A stretch of DNA of 64,000 nt from an uncultured Lentibacter sp. (GTDB taxonomy: Bacteria; Pseudomonadota; Alphaproteobacteria; Rhodobacterales; Rhodobacteraceae), in NCBI RefSeq assembly GCF_937123735.1, contig NZ_CAKZKL010000028.1, positions 331,684 to 395,683 on the forward strand, given 5' to 3'. Below, in pieces: positions 9,615-18,814 of the stretch. A program made the translations under genes and the position numbers. The stretch's first letter is position 1. Every line of letters begins with the position of its first letter. The notes under the pieces were generated by a model that was not told where the DNA came from, did not search any database, and saw only the letters and a list, made by a program, of their open reading frames with translations.

Positions 9615-10790
9615 TTAGGCCAGGGTGGCACCGAAGGCGACCATCTCCTTGAGGGCGGCCTCAAAGGGTGCATCGGGGATCGTCATGGCGACGCGCACAT
9701 GGCCTGCGGCGGCGGTTCCGAAGCTTTCGCCGGGCATCACGGCAATGGCGCGCTCTGTGAGCAGCCTGTCTGCGAAGGCATCGCCCGTGAGGCCGCTCGC
9801 GCGGATGTCGAGCATGAGATACATCGCTCCGGAGGGGGGCGAGAGGCGCAGGGCGTTCTGGCCCTTGAGCGCGGCTTGGGCAAGCGCGCGGCGGCGCTTG
9901 AAGGGGGCGGCGATCTCTTCCTCGAAGGTTTCGCCAAGGCCAAGCGCGAAGAGGGCGGCCTGCTGGGTAAAGCCGGCAACCCCGTAGTTGGTGTTGGTGA
10001 GCAGGTTGGTGACATGGCCCATGGCATGTGCCGGCCCGACGAGCCAGCCGACGCGGCTGCCTGTCATGGCGTGGCTCTTGGACATGGAGCCGACCACGAA
10101 TGTGCGCTCGGCCATCCCCTCCAGCGCGCGAATTGAGAGATGCGCGCCCTCCCAGACCTGGGTGTCATAGACCTCGTCTGAAATCACGATGAGGTCGTGT
10201 TTGTGGGCGATTTGGGCGAGTCGCTCCAGCGTGTCGCGGGTGTAGACGGCACCTGTGGGGTTGTTGGGCGAGTTGATCAGCAAGGCTTTGGCACCGGATG
10301 TGGCGGCTGCCTTGTCAAGCGCGTCAATATCGGGCTGGAAGCCGTTTTCGGCCGGGGCCGTGACAGCCACGGGCACCCCGCCGACAGAGCGGATCGTGCC
10401 CGGGTATGTGGCATAGTAAGGGTCGATGTAGAGTGCGCTGTCGCCTGCGTCGAGGGCCGCGCGAAACGCGGCAAAGAGCGCGGCCTGTCCGCCGGCTGTG
10501 ATGAGCACATTGTCCAGCGCGGTGCGCACCCCGGTGCGGTGGGTGAGGCGTTCGGCCACGGCTGTGCGCAGCGGGTCTATTCCCGGCACCATGGCGTAGC
10601 CCGTGGCCCCGCCAAGCGCGGCGCCGTGCATGGCTTCAAGGATGCGGGTGTCGGTTTTGATGTCATGTTCGCCAATCGTCAGCTCTGTGACATCGCGGCC
10701 CTCGGCGATCATCTTGCGCGCTTTGATAAACAGCTCCCAGCCGTCGGACCCGCCGCCTGTGATCTGGGTGAGGGTGTTGGACAATCGCAT
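9615..10790 (-). CDS. Class I/II pyridoxal-phosphate aminotransferase
   Basis: Fold-type I aminotransferase of 391 residues. Landmarks in order: ITAGGQAALFAAF (about 97-109), NSPNNPTGAVY (173-183), SDEVYD (204-209) and SMSKSHAMTGSRVGW (235-249), with the PLP lysine at 238 and the phosphate-binding arginine at 246. The substrate is not clear from sequence; family members use aspartate, aromatic or alanine-type donors. It is on the same strand as the mttB-like gene but 287 bases upstream of it, so a shared operon is doubtful. Those 287 bases hold no gene I can support. Confidence 0.9.
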   Translation of the reverse strand: MRLSNTLTQITGGGSDGWELFIKARKMIAEGRDVTELTIGEHDIKTDTRILEAMHGAALGGATGYAMVPGIDPLRTAVAERLTHRTGVRTALDNVLITAGGQAALFAAFRAALDAGDSALYIDPYYATYPGTIRSVGGVPVAVTAPAENGFQPDIDALDKAAATSGAKALLINSPNNPTGAVYTRDTLERLAQIAHKHDLIVISDEVYDTQVWEGAHLSIRALEGMAERTFVVGSMSKSHAMTGSRVGWLVGPAHAMGHVTNLLTNTNYGVAGFTQQAALFALGLGETFEEEIAAPFKRRRALAQAALKGQNALRLSPPSGAMYLMLDIRASGLTGDAFADRLLTERAIAVMPGESFGTAAAGHVRVAMTIPDAPFEAALKEMVAFGATLA

Positions 10791-11026
10791 GGGCGCCTCG
10801 CAGTGAGAAGGGTTTGGGGCCTATGGGCCTTGCTTGGTGGGCAAATGTCAACGCCTGTGGGCGGTTTTTCTTGGCAGGGGGCTGGGGATGGGCTAGGCAG
10901 GGGTATGAACCGGAGAAATTGCATCATCTGCATTGTATGCTGCATTCCAACCTGCTGAGAGATCAGGCGGGCGGTTCTTCTTATTCCATCTTTTTGTGTA
11001 AGTTGCTATGCCCGCCACAAGAGCGC

Positions 11027-11038
11027 ATTTGCGCAAAT
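11027..11038. promoter_or_regulatory. 12-base perfect palindrome before cysS
   Basis: ATTTGCGCAAAT lies 11 bases before the cysS ATG, where it could cover the ribosome site or act as an operator. No regulator can be assigned. The rest of the 10791-11049 divergent gap holds three TGCAT repeats and no gene. Confidence 0.25.
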
Positions 11039-11049
11039 AGGGCCGAGCT

Positions 11050-12411
11050 ATGACCGAGATCAAACTCTACAACACCAAGACCCGCGCCAAAGAGGTTTTC
11101 ACGCCGATCGAGGCTGAAAATGTGCGCCTGTATGTCTGCGGGCCGACGGTGTATGACCGTGCGCATATCGGCAATGCGCGGCCTGTAATTGTGTTTGATA
11201 CGCTGTTTCGCCTGCTGCGCCATGTCTACGGCGAAGGGCATGTGACCTATGTGCGCAATTTCACCGATGTGGACGACAAGATCAACGCCAAGGCCGCCGA
11301 GACGGGCCGCAGCATTGGCGAGATCACCGATGAAACCATTGGCTGGTATCTTGAGGATATGGCGGCAGTTGGGGCGCTTGTGCCAAGCGCCATGCCGCGC
11401 GCCACAGGCTATATTGGCGAGATGATCGCGATGATCGAGGCGCTGATTGAAAAGGGCCATGCTTATGCGGCCGAGGGCCATGCGCTGTTTCGGGTGCGCT
11501 CTTATGCGCGTTATGGCGCGCTTTCGGGGCGCGATGTGGACGATATGATCGCCGGGGCGCGGGTTGAGGTTGCGCCTTACAAGGAAGACCCGATGGATTT
11601 TGTCCTCTGGAAGCCCTCAAGTGCTGAGCAGCCCGGATGGGACAGCCCCTGGGGGCGCGGGCGGCCCGGCTGGCATATTGAATGCTCGGCCATGGCCAAG
11701 GCGCTTTTGGGCGATGTGTTTGATATTCATGGCGGCGGGCTGGATTTGCAGTTTCCGCACCACGAAGACGAGATCGCCCAGAGCTGCTGCGCCAACGGGA
11801 CAGAGGAGATGGCGCGGGTCTGGATGCACAACGAGATGTTACAGGTCGAGGGCAAGAAGATGTCCAAGAGCCTTGGCAACTTCTTCACCGTGCGCGACTT
11901 GCTCGCGCAGGGCGTGCCGGGGGAGGTGATCCGCTTTGTGATGCTGTCGACCCATTACCGCAAGCCGATGGACTGGACCGAGAAGAAGCGGGAAGAGGCG
12001 GAGAGGACGTTGAGAAAGTGGCGTGAGCTGAGCAGTGGTGAGAAGGCCGGTGAGGTGAGCCCCGCGATTGTTGCGGCACTGGCCGATGACCTCAACACGG
12101 CGGGCGCTTTGGCCGAGCTTCACAGGCTGGCCGGCGCTGGCGATGCCGCGGGGCTGAAGGCGTCTGCGGCTTTGCTTGGGCTCTTGGGCGCAGAGATGGG
12201 CGCTTGGGCCGAAACGACGGGTCTCTCAGCCTATGAGACAAAGATGTCTGAAGCGCGCGCGGCGGCCATGCAGACCAAGGATTTCTCCGAGGTCGACCGC
12301 CTCAAGGCTGCGTTCATCGCAGCGGGGCTGGAAGTGCGCATTAGCAAGGAGGGTGTCGAGCTGGTGCCAAGCGCCGGGTTTGATGTGGGGAAGCTGGAGG
12401 GGTTGCTGTGA
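11050..12411 (+). CDS. cysS: Cysteinyl-tRNA synthetase
   Basis: Class I aminoacyl-tRNA synthetase that charges tRNA-Cys. It has 453 residues, the usual length. The HIGH-type motif AHIGNARP is at about 38-45 and the KMSKS motif at 270-274. Zinc ligands expected from the family are Cys30, Cys212 and the HHEDE region (237-241). Its promoter must lie in the gap shared with the divergent aminotransferase. A REPIN-like hairpin follows it within about 20 bases. Confidence 0.97.
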   Translation: MTEIKLYNTKTRAKEVFTPIEAENVRLYVCGPTVYDRAHIGNARPVIVFDTLFRLLRHVYGEGHVTYVRNFTDVDDKINAKAAETGRSIGEITDETIGWYLEDMAAVGALVPSAMPRATGYIGEMIAMIEALIEKGHAYAAEGHALFRVRSYARYGALSGRDVDDMIAGARVEVAPYKEDPMDFVLWKPSSAEQPGWDSPWGRGRPGWHIECSAMAKALLGDVFDIHGGGLDLQFPHHEDEIAQSCCANGTEEMARVWMHNEMLQVEGKKMSKSLGNFFTVRDLLAQGVPGEVIRFVMLSTHYRKPMDWTEKKREEAERTLRKWRELSSGEKAGEVSPAIVAALADDLNTAGALAELHRLAGAGDAAGLKASAALLGLLGAEMGAWAETTGLSAYETKMSEARAAAMQTKDFSEVDRLKAAFIAAGLEVRISKEGVELVPSAGFDVGKLEGLL

Positions 12412-12431
12412 GCTATGACAGGCAAATCGGC

Positions 12432-12495
12432 GGTGCGCATGAATGCGCACCCTACGGCGCGCGGCCCTTCGGTAGGGTGTGCATTCATGCGCACC
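12432..12495. repeat. REPIN-like pair of inverted palindromes between cysS and cimA
   Basis: Two 24-base units in opposite orientation, at 12432-12455 and 12472-12495, with a 16-base GC loop. Each unit has its own small palindrome (GGTGCGCATGAATGCGCACC) and ends in CCTAC. The two arms pair at 23 of 24 positions, so RNA read through here would fold into one long hairpin. Related units are at 35170-35284. Confidence 0.8.
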
Positions 12496-12517
12496 ATCCT
12501 GGCCGGGAGGGCGCAGC

Positions 12518-14128
12518 ATGACCCGCGAACGCCTTTACCTTTACGACACAACCCTGCGCGATGGGCAGCAGACGCAAGGCGTGCAGTTTTCCACGCCTGA
12601 AAAGCAGCGCATTGCGGCGATGCTGGACGCGCTGGGCATTGATTACATCGAAGGCGGCTGGCCGGGGGCGAACCCGACGGACAGCGCGTTTTTCAGGGAA
12701 GCGCCCAAGACGCGGGCGCGTTTCACCGCCTTTGGCATGACCAAACGCGCGGGGCGCTCGGCGCAAAACGACGATGTGCTCGCCGAGGTGATGAACGCGG
12801 GCACAGACACGGTCTGCCTTGTGGGCAAGACCCATGATTTTCATGTCACCACCGCGCTGGGGATCAGCCTTGAAGAGAATATCGAGAACATCCGCGCGAG
12901 CATGGCCTACCTCGTCTCCCAGGGGCGCGAGGCGCTGTTTGATGCGGAGCATTTCTTTGACGGCTACAAGGCCAACCCTGCCTATGCTCTGGCCTGCCTG
13001 AAGGCGGCAGAGGAGGCGGGCGCGCGCTGGCTTGTGCTCTGTGACACCAACGGTGGCACGCTGCCCCATGAGGTCTATGAAACCACAAAGGCGGTGACCC
13101 AAGCCGGGATTGCGGGCGAAAAGCTCGGCATCCACACCCATAACGACACGGAAAACGCTGTCGCCTGTAGTCTTGCCGCCATCGACGCGGGCGCGCGGCA
13201 GGTGCAGGGCACGCTCAACGGCCTTGGCGAGCGCTGTGGCAACGCCAACCTCACCACGCTCATTCCGACGCTCTTGCTCAAGGAACCCTACGCCAGCGCT
13301 TACGAGACAGGTGTGAGCCGCGCCGCGCTGGAGGGGCTGACGAAAGTGAGCCGCACGCTGGATGATATTCTCAACCGCGTGCCGATGCGCCAAGCAGCCT
13401 ATGTGGGGGCCTCGGCCTTCGCCCATAAGGCCGGGCTGCACGCCAGCGCCATTCTCAAAGACCCGAGCACTTACGAGCATATTGTGCCGGAAAGTGTGGG
13501 CAATGCGCGCATCATCCCCATGTCCAACCAAGCCGGGCAAAGCAACCTTAAGAAACGGCTGGAAGATGCTGGCCTTAAAGTGAAAAAGGATGATCCGGCG
13601 CTGGGGTTGATCCTTGACCAGATCAAGGCGCGCGAGGCGGAGGGCTACACCTATGACAGCGCGCAAGCAAGTTTTGAGCTGCTTGCGCGGCGCGCGCTTG
13701 GGCAGATGCCGGAATTTTTTGAGGTCAAGCGCTACCGCGTGAGCGTGGAGCGGCGCAAGAACAAATACAACAAGATTGTCTCGCTCTCCGAGGCGGTTGT
13801 CGTGGTGAAGGTCGATGGTGAAAAGCGCCTCTCGGTGAGCGAAAGCCTGGATGAAACCGGCTCTGACCGCGGGCCTGTCAACGCGCTCGCCAAAGCCTTG
13901 GCCAAGGATTTGGGCCGCTATGGCGAGGCGATTGCCGATATGCGGCTGGTGGACTTCAAGGTGCGCATCACCCAAGGCGGCACTGAGGCCGTCACCCGCG
14001 TGATCATTGACAGTGAAGACGGGCAGGGGCGCCGCTGGAGCACCGTGGGCGTTTCGGCCAATATCGTCGATGCGAGCTTTGATGCGCTTCTGGATGCGAT
14101 CAACTGGAAGCTTTTGCATTCGGGGTGA
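12518..14128 (+). CDS. cimA: (R)-citramalate synthase
   Basis: Condenses pyruvate with acetyl-CoA to citramalate, the first step of threonine-independent isoleucine synthesis. It has 536 residues. The DRE-TIM metallolyase signature DTTLRDGQQTQG is at about 10-21, with CDTNGGTLPHE and HTHNDTENAVA as later conserved stretches; the C-terminal LeuA-type allosteric domain is about 410-530. The start is the ATG giving MTRERLYLYD, after GGGAGGG. Long citramalate/isopropylmalate synthases of this type are common in Rhodobacteraceae. The REPIN-like hairpin lies just upstream and may separate its transcript from cysS. Confidence 0.93.
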   Translation: MTRERLYLYDTTLRDGQQTQGVQFSTPEKQRIAAMLDALGIDYIEGGWPGANPTDSAFFREAPKTRARFTAFGMTKRAGRSAQNDDVLAEVMNAGTDTVCLVGKTHDFHVTTALGISLEENIENIRASMAYLVSQGREALFDAEHFFDGYKANPAYALACLKAAEEAGARWLVLCDTNGGTLPHEVYETTKAVTQAGIAGEKLGIHTHNDTENAVACSLAAIDAGARQVQGTLNGLGERCGNANLTTLIPTLLLKEPYASAYETGVSRAALEGLTKVSRTLDDILNRVPMRQAAYVGASAFAHKAGLHASAILKDPSTYEHIVPESVGNARIIPMSNQAGQSNLKKRLEDAGLKVKKDDPALGLILDQIKAREAEGYTYDSAQASFELLARRALGQMPEFFEVKRYRVSVERRKNKYNKIVSLSEAVVVVKVDGEKRLSVSESLDETGSDRGPVNALAKALAKDLGRYGEAIADMRLVDFKVRITQGGTEAVTRVIIDSEDGQGRRWSTVGVSANIVDASFDALLDAINWKLLHSG

Positions 14129-14203
14129 TGTCACCTTGGCGCTTCGCTGAGGGCAGGATATGTCAGCTGTAGGTTACACAGCGGGCCAATAGGGATAGAG
14201 GCA

Positions 14204-14608
14204 ATGGCATGGCGCGGGCTTTTTGTATTGACATGTTTTGAGGCGGTTTGGGCCTTTGCGCTCAAACTCTCGGAGGGTGTCACCAGACCGGTTGCGTCAC
14301 TTGTTCTCAGGGTGTTCGCTTGTGTCGGTGGCTGTGGGCCAATGGTGCCGGCCTATTTGCGTTTGGCATGGCCGATCCGGCTTGGGGCGCGGCAAGGGCG
14401 ATCGTCAGGGGCGATCGGCGCATTTCTTTTGGGTGCTATGCAGTTGGGCAAAGCTTTGACGGCACTGCGCTTGCGCTGTGTCGGGCTTGTCCCGTTGGGC
14501 CGTTCTGGCCTCAAGCTCGTCAGCGCAGGCGGCCTGATACCAGCCGAGCTGGCCAAGGCGGCTGGCGCAAGCGTGCATGATACCTTTCAATTGGAGCATT
14601 CCACATGA
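14204..14608 (+). pseudogene. Decayed small multidrug resistance (SMR, SugE-like) efflux gene
   Basis: An open frame of 134 codons whose ends look like SugE but whose middle does not. The start matches the SMR N-terminus (MAWRGLFVLTCFEAVWAFAL, then KLSEGVTRP), including the membrane glutamate. The end GKALTALRLRC...GLKLVSAG matches SMR helix 4 in the same frame. Between about 14340 and 14430 the likeness moves to another frame (FAFGMADPAWGAARAIV), so at least two compensating indels have occurred. Helices 2 and 3 are lost as membrane segments. A full SMR protein has about 105 residues. I call it a recently decayed pseudogene rather than a novel gene. Confidence 0.65.
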
Positions 14609-15612
14609 TCACCAAGCTGCTGAGCTTTGCGGCCCTGTCTGTCGCGATCTATTTCCTGATCGCCATCGGGCTCATCCTGTCGCAATGGCCCAAGGCCTTG
14701 CCCGAACGCGCAGGGCTCGACTTTAGCACGATCATGCAGGTTGGCGGAAGGCCGCCTGACAGCGACAGCTTTCGCTTGAAGACATTTGAGGCGCGCGATG
14801 GCACCACGCTCAGCTACCGACATGTCAAGGCTGAGGGCGCTGAGGGCGCTGAGGGCGTGCCCCTGATCCTTATGCTGCATGGTTCGGGCTGGTATCATGG
14901 CCAGTTTGACAGGCTGGCCTATGCGCTGCGCGATGTGGCCGAAGTCAAGGCGCTGACGCTGCGGGGCCATGGCAGAGGCCCCGACAAGACGGGGGATCTG
15001 CGCTACATCGGCCAGTTGGAAGACGATATTGCCGATCTGATTGGCGAGACGGAGCGTGAGGTCGTTTTGCTGGGGCATTCCTCTGGCGGCGGGCTTGCGG
15101 TGCGCTTTGCGGGCGGGGCGCATAGCGGCAAGGTTGATAGCATGATCCTGCTTGCGCCGTTCTTGAACCACAACGCCCCCACAACGCGGCAGAACTCGGG
15201 TGGCTGGGCCAATGCGCTCACGCGGCGCATCATCGGGCTGTCAATGCTCAATGCGGCGGGCATTCACGCGCTGGACGGGCTGGCTGTGATCCAGTTCGCC
15301 ATGCCGCGCGCCGTGCTTGCAGGGCCGCAGGGCAAACACGCAACAACACGCTATTCCTGGCGGCTCAACACATCCTACGCGCCGCGTGCGCCCTATCTGT
15401 CAGACGTGGCCGCGCTGCCGCGCTTCACGCTGATTGCAGGGCGAAAAGACGAGGCTTTCGTTGCAGACGGCTATGAGCCGCTTATGTCTTCTGTCACCAG
15501 AAAGGGCGTTTACGCGCTTGTTGATGGCGTGGGGCACCTGGATATAGTAGACGCCCCCCAAACAGAAGCGCTGATCAGGGAGCATTTGCGTGAGCGAAGC
15601 CGCGAGAGATAA
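14605..15612 (+). CDS. Alpha/beta hydrolase with N-terminal membrane anchor
   Basis: Serine hydrolase-fold protein of 335 residues. One N-terminal membrane segment (about residues 5-26) is followed by the hydrolase domain. The oxyanion region is LMLHGSGWYHGQ (about 89-100). The nucleophile elbow is GHSSGG (157-162, Ser159). A late acid, AGRKDEAF, and the histidine in VGHLDIV complete a plausible triad. A threefold 9-base repeat encodes AEGAEGAEG near residue 78. It overlaps the next gene by 23 bases and the SMR pseudogene by 4, so it is translationally coupled. The substrate is unknown; lysophospholipase-like activity is one option. Confidence 0.82.
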   Translation: MITKLLSFAALSVAIYFLIAIGLILSQWPKALPERAGLDFSTIMQVGGRPPDSDSFRLKTFEARDGTTLSYRHVKAEGAEGAEGVPLILMLHGSGWYHGQFDRLAYALRDVAEVKALTLRGHGRGPDKTGDLRYIGQLEDDIADLIGETEREVVLLGHSSGGGLAVRFAGGAHSGKVDSMILLAPFLNHNAPTTRQNSGGWANALTRRIIGLSMLNAAGIHALDGLAVIQFAMPRAVLAGPQGKHATTRYSWRLNTSYAPRAPYLSDVAALPRFTLIAGRKDEAFVADGYEPLMSSVTRKGVYALVDGVGHLDIVDAPQTEALIREHLRERSRER

Positions 15613-16366
15613 CATAGCCGCCTGTGCCGCGATTGTTCACAAGGGCGATCCGGCCCGGTTTCGCGCCGCCATGGCCGCGCCATTGGGCCTGCGTGAGAAG
15701 CTCTTGGTGCTCTTTGCCTTCAATGTCGAAGTGGCGCGCGCGCCATGGGTGACGCGTGAGGCGATGATTGCCGAGATGCGCCTGCAATGGTGGCATGACG
15801 CCTTGGGCGAAATCGCCGCAGGCGGGGCGGTGCGGCGCCATGAAGTTGTCACGCCCTTGGCCGCCTGTCTTGCGCCAGACCAGGCGCTTGGGTTGCAACA
15901 GCTGGTCGCAGCGCGGCGCTGGGATATTTACCCCGAGCCTTTTGCCGATGAGGCAGCCCTTTGGGCACATATGGACGCAACCTCCGGCACACTTTTGCGC
16001 GCAGCCCTCGCTCTGGGCGGTGGCACCGCCACGCCGGCGCTGTCAGAGGGGTTTGCCGCAGTGGGGCTTGCAGGCTGGCTGACAGCCGTGCCGGCCCTCC
16101 GTGCACAGAACCGCCACCCGCTGCCCGACGCCTCCGAAGCCGCTATTGTGCGCCTCGCGGGGGAGGCCCTTGGCAAGCTTGCGCCCGCCCGCAAAGCGCC
16201 GCTGCCCAGGCTTGCGCGCCGGGCTTTGCTGGCGGGATGGCAAAGCGCGCCCCTTTTGCGGCTGGCGGCAAAAGAGCCCGCGCGCGTGGCCAACGGCACG
16301 CTGGAACTGGCCCCGTTTCGCGCGCAGACTCGTTTGGCACGGCTTGCCCTCACGAACCGCTGGTAG
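15590..16366 (+). CDS. Squalene/phytoene synthase family protein (NDUFAF6-like)
   Basis: All-helical isoprenoid-synthase-fold protein of 258 residues starting at GTG. The family hallmark MRLQWWHDALGEI lies at about residues 60-72. The first aspartate-rich motif of true squalene synthases (DxxxD) is not convincing, so an enzymatic role in carotenoid or hopanoid synthesis should not be assumed. The mitochondrial relative NDUFAF6 is a complex I assembly factor, which is an alternative role. The C-terminus is rich in Ala, Arg and Pro. The gene overlaps the hydrolase gene by 23 bases. Confidence 0.75.
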   Translation: MSEAARDNIAACAAIVHKGDPARFRAAMAAPLGLREKLLVLFAFNVEVARAPWVTREAMIAEMRLQWWHDALGEIAAGGAVRRHEVVTPLAACLAPDQALGLQQLVAARRWDIYPEPFADEAALWAHMDATSGTLLRAALALGGGTATPALSEGFAAVGLAGWLTAVPALRAQNRHPLPDASEAAIVRLAGEALGKLAPARKAPLPRLARRALLAGWQSAPLLRLAAKEPARVANGTLELAPFRAQTRLARLALTNRW

Positions 16367-16367
16367 G

Positions 16368-16445
16368 TCTTCTTCTGGTCAAAAATACCTTGGGGGTGCG
16401 GGGGCAAAGCCCCCGCCGGGTCGGATTTTCGCGCAGCGAAAATTC
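16368..16445 (-). repeat. Dispersed intergenic element, AGAAGAAG-tail form (copy 4)
   Basis: Begins 2 bases after the squalene-synthase-like stop codon: TCTTCTTCTGGTCAAAAATA, then CCTTGGGGG. A GCGGGGGCAAAGCCCCCGC hairpin follows, then a CGAATTTTCGC/GCGAAAATTCG-type hairpin. It lies between two convergent genes. Confidence 0.85.
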
Positions 16446-16450
16446 GAGCT

Positions 16451-17746
16451 TCACTCTTTCGGGCGCAACACCAGCCAGATCAGCGCACCACCTGCGAGCA
16501 TCAGGAAGGGGGCCATGGCAAGGTTCACCGAAACCCACCCCGCTTGCGCGGAGGTGCCTGAGCAGTTCATAAGCCCGCCCGAGGCCAGTGAGGCCACAAA
16601 CACTCCGCCAAATACGATCAGATCGTTCATGCCTTGCAAGCGTCCGCGCTCCTGGGGGCTGTGGCTGCTTGCCAGCAGGGTGGTCGCACCGATGAACCCG
16701 AAGTTCCAGCCGACGCCCAGAAGGATGAGCGCCACAAAGAAATGTTCCAGATCTACCCCCATCAGCGCCACTGCGCCGGCCCCGGCCAGGATCAACAGGC
16801 CCAATGCAACAATCTGTTCCGCGCCAAAGCGTGCAATCAGATGGCCGGTGAAGAAGCTGGGCACATACATGGCCAGAACATGGGCCGTGACAACATAGCC
16901 GGCAATAAACTGAAACTGCTCGCGCAGGCTGCCGGCGGGCACCACCGCTGCGATCCAGTCGGGAATTTCCGTCTCCCCACCCACGCCACAGCCCACAACA
17001 GCCAGCGGCGTCGAGGTCATCACCAGGTTCATCAGCGCATAAGACACCATGGCAGAGATGATCGCCACCGCCACCACGGGGGTTTTGAGCAACTCGATGC
17101 GCGAGCGCCCGCTGGCGGCGTTGTCAGCAGGCGGCGTGGGTTTGGGGATGTCCAGAAAGACAAACAGCAGCGAGCCGATAATATTCAGCGCCATCACAGC
17201 CAGATAGGTGCCCATGAACGGCACAGCCCCGAAAGCCAGCGACGAATAATTGCCAAGCTGCGGCCCGATGACCGCGGCCAGCAGCCCCCCCGCCATCACA
17301 TAAGAGATCGCCTTGGGGCGGTAGGCATCGGACGCCGTGTCGGCGGCGGCAAATCGGTAGAAGCCCTGCGCAGACATATAGATGCCGGTGATCAGACTGC
17401 CGAAGAGATAGAGCGTAAACGAGGCTTCATAGAGCCCGTAAGCACAGATCGCGGCGCCAATCGCTCCGGCGCTGGCCCCCAGAATGAAGCCCGCACGCCG
17501 CCCGAAGTTTTGCATGAACCAGCTCAGCGGGGTGGCCGCCGCCATGGAGCCCAGCACGATCATGGAAATCGGCAAGGTTGCAAAGCAGAGATTGGTGGTG
17601 AGCATCTGCCCCGCCAGCCCGCCAATTGTAAAAATCATGGGCATCTGCGCGCCCAACAGGGCCTGGGCCATCACAAGGATCCAGACGTTGCGCTTGGCGC
17701 GGGCGTGGTCGCGGGGGTCGTTAACGGGTGAAATGCTATCGGTCAT
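16451..17746 (-). CDS. Major facilitator superfamily transporter
   Basis: Polytopic inner-membrane transporter of 431 residues, with about twelve hydrophobic segments in two halves split by a charged loop near residue 210. The first segment follows RNVWILVMAQALLGAQMP, and loop 2-3 carries the MFS-like FMQNFGRRAGFILGA. I chose the ATG giving MTDSISPVNDP. The substrate is not predictable. It is divergent from tatA, with 185 bases between them. Confidence 0.88.
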   Translation of the reverse strand: MTDSISPVNDPRDHARAKRNVWILVMAQALLGAQMPMIFTIGGLAGQMLTTNLCFATLPISMIVLGSMAAATPLSWFMQNFGRRAGFILGASAGAIGAAICAYGLYEASFTLYLFGSLITGIYMSAQGFYRFAAADTASDAYRPKAISYVMAGGLLAAVIGPQLGNYSSLAFGAVPFMGTYLAVMALNIIGSLLFVFLDIPKPTPPADNAASGRSRIELLKTPVVAVAIISAMVSYALMNLVMTSTPLAVVGCGVGGETEIPDWIAAVVPAGSLREQFQFIAGYVVTAHVLAMYVPSFFTGHLIARFGAEQIVALGLLILAGAGAVALMGVDLEHFFVALILLGVGWNFGFIGATTLLASSHSPQERGRLQGMNDLIVFGGVFVASLASGGLMNCSGTSAQAGWVSVNLAMAPFLMLAGGALIWLVLRPKE

Positions 17747-17931
17747 GGCAGAATGGCTAGAGGCTTTTGAGCCCCCTCGCAAGGGCGATCCGCGCCCCTG
17801 TCAGCGCTAACGCAGGCAATTTTCAGCCCGCGCACCGTGATTGCGTCTTTTCACTCCGCCTTGAACCGCTTAGATAAGACAAGCAAAGTTTTTGGCCCGC
17901 CCGCCCGCGTGCCGACAAAGGGAGACAAACC

Positions 17932-18147
17932 ATGCTCAACAATATCGGCCTTCCCGGCCTTCTTCTCATCGCCGTTGTCGTGCTCGTTCTGTTTGGACGT
18001 GGCAAGATTTCCTCGCTCATGGGCGAAGTGGGCAAGGGCATCACCGCTTTCAAGAAAGGTGTCAAAGACGGCACCGAAGAGCTCGAAGATCAAATGGCGC
18101 AGGACATCAAAGATGTGACGCCGGCCGAAGACAAAGACAAGGCGTAA
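17932..18147 (+). CDS. tatA: Twin-arginine translocase subunit TatA
   Basis: Pore-forming subunit of the Tat export system for folded proteins. It has 71 residues. An N-terminal membrane helix (about 6-21) leads into [17 protein letters not shown], the TatA hinge and amphipathic helix with its FGRGK motif, followed by an acidic tail. It is the first gene of tatABC, with a GGGAGA ribosome site. The promoter should lie in the 185-base gap shared with the MFS gene. Confidence 0.96.
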   Translation: MLNNIGLPGLLLIAVVVLVLFGRGKISSLMGEVGKGITAFKKGVKDGTEELEDQMAQDIKDVTPAEDKDKA

Positions 18148-18153
18148 CCCTTT

Positions 18154-18807
18154 ATGTTTGATCTTGGCTGGACCGAGCTTCTGGTCATTGGCATCGTCGC
18201 GCTGATTGTCGTTGGCCCCAAGGATCTGCCTGTGCTTTTTCGCAAGGCGGGCGAGTTTGTGGGCAAGATGAAGGGCATGGCGCGCGAGTTTTCCAAAGCG
18301 ATGAACGACGCGGCGGATGAAACCGGAATGCGCGAAACCGCCTCCAGCCTGCGCAAGGTCGCCGATCCGAAGTCCATGGGGCTTGATTCGATCAAGGATG
18401 CGGTGAAAGACGCCGCCAAGTGGGACCCTGAGAGCGAGACCGGCAAGCTGGCCGCCAAGCGCGAGGCCGAGCGCGCGCGCATGGTTGAGGAGGCCAATGC
18501 CTCTGCGGCCGAAACGGCCCGTCAGGTGCGCGAGGCCCACGCGGCCCGTCTGGCCAAAGAGGCAGAGCCCGCTGAGACAGCCAAGAAGCCTGCCCCCAGG
18601 AAGCCGGCTGCCAAGAAGCCGGCAGCGAAGCCGGCTGCCAAGAAACCGGCAGCGAAGCCGGCTGCCAAGACGCCGGCGGCGCAAAAAGGGCCAGCCAATA
18701 CAGGCTCAAAACCCTCTGCCACACAGACAACCGCGCCCAAACCTGCCCCCAAAAAGGCGACCCCCAAAAAGACCGCAGCCAAAAAGCCTGCGCCAGATAA
18801 GGCATGA
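18154..18807 (+). CDS. tatB: Twin-arginine translocase subunit TatB
   Basis: Receptor-complex partner of TatC. It has 217 residues. The N-terminus [20 protein letters not shown] with the following GPKDLP motif is typical TatB, and an amphipathic helix (about 28-60) follows. The second half, from about residue 140, is a low-complexity Lys/Pro/Ala tail with repeated AAKKPA units (DNA 18590-18800). This makes it longer than the E. coli protein. Such tails are common and variable in this family. It begins 6 bases after tatA ends. Confidence 0.94.
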   Translation: MFDLGWTELLVIGIVALIVVGPKDLPVLFRKAGEFVGKMKGMAREFSKAMNDAADETGMRETASSLRKVADPKSMGLDSIKDAVKDAAKWDPESETGKLAAKREAERARMVEEANASAAETARQVREAHAARLAKEAEPAETAKKPAPRKPAAKKPAAKPAAKKPAAKPAAKTPAAQKGPANTGSKPSATQTTAPKPAPKKATPKKTAAKKPAPDKA

Positions 18808-18814
18808 GTAACCC

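Noticed and set aside
12485..14134. A 549-codon open frame opposite cimA
   Set aside because: It mirrors a well-supported gene and has the basic, motif-free composition of a shadow frame.
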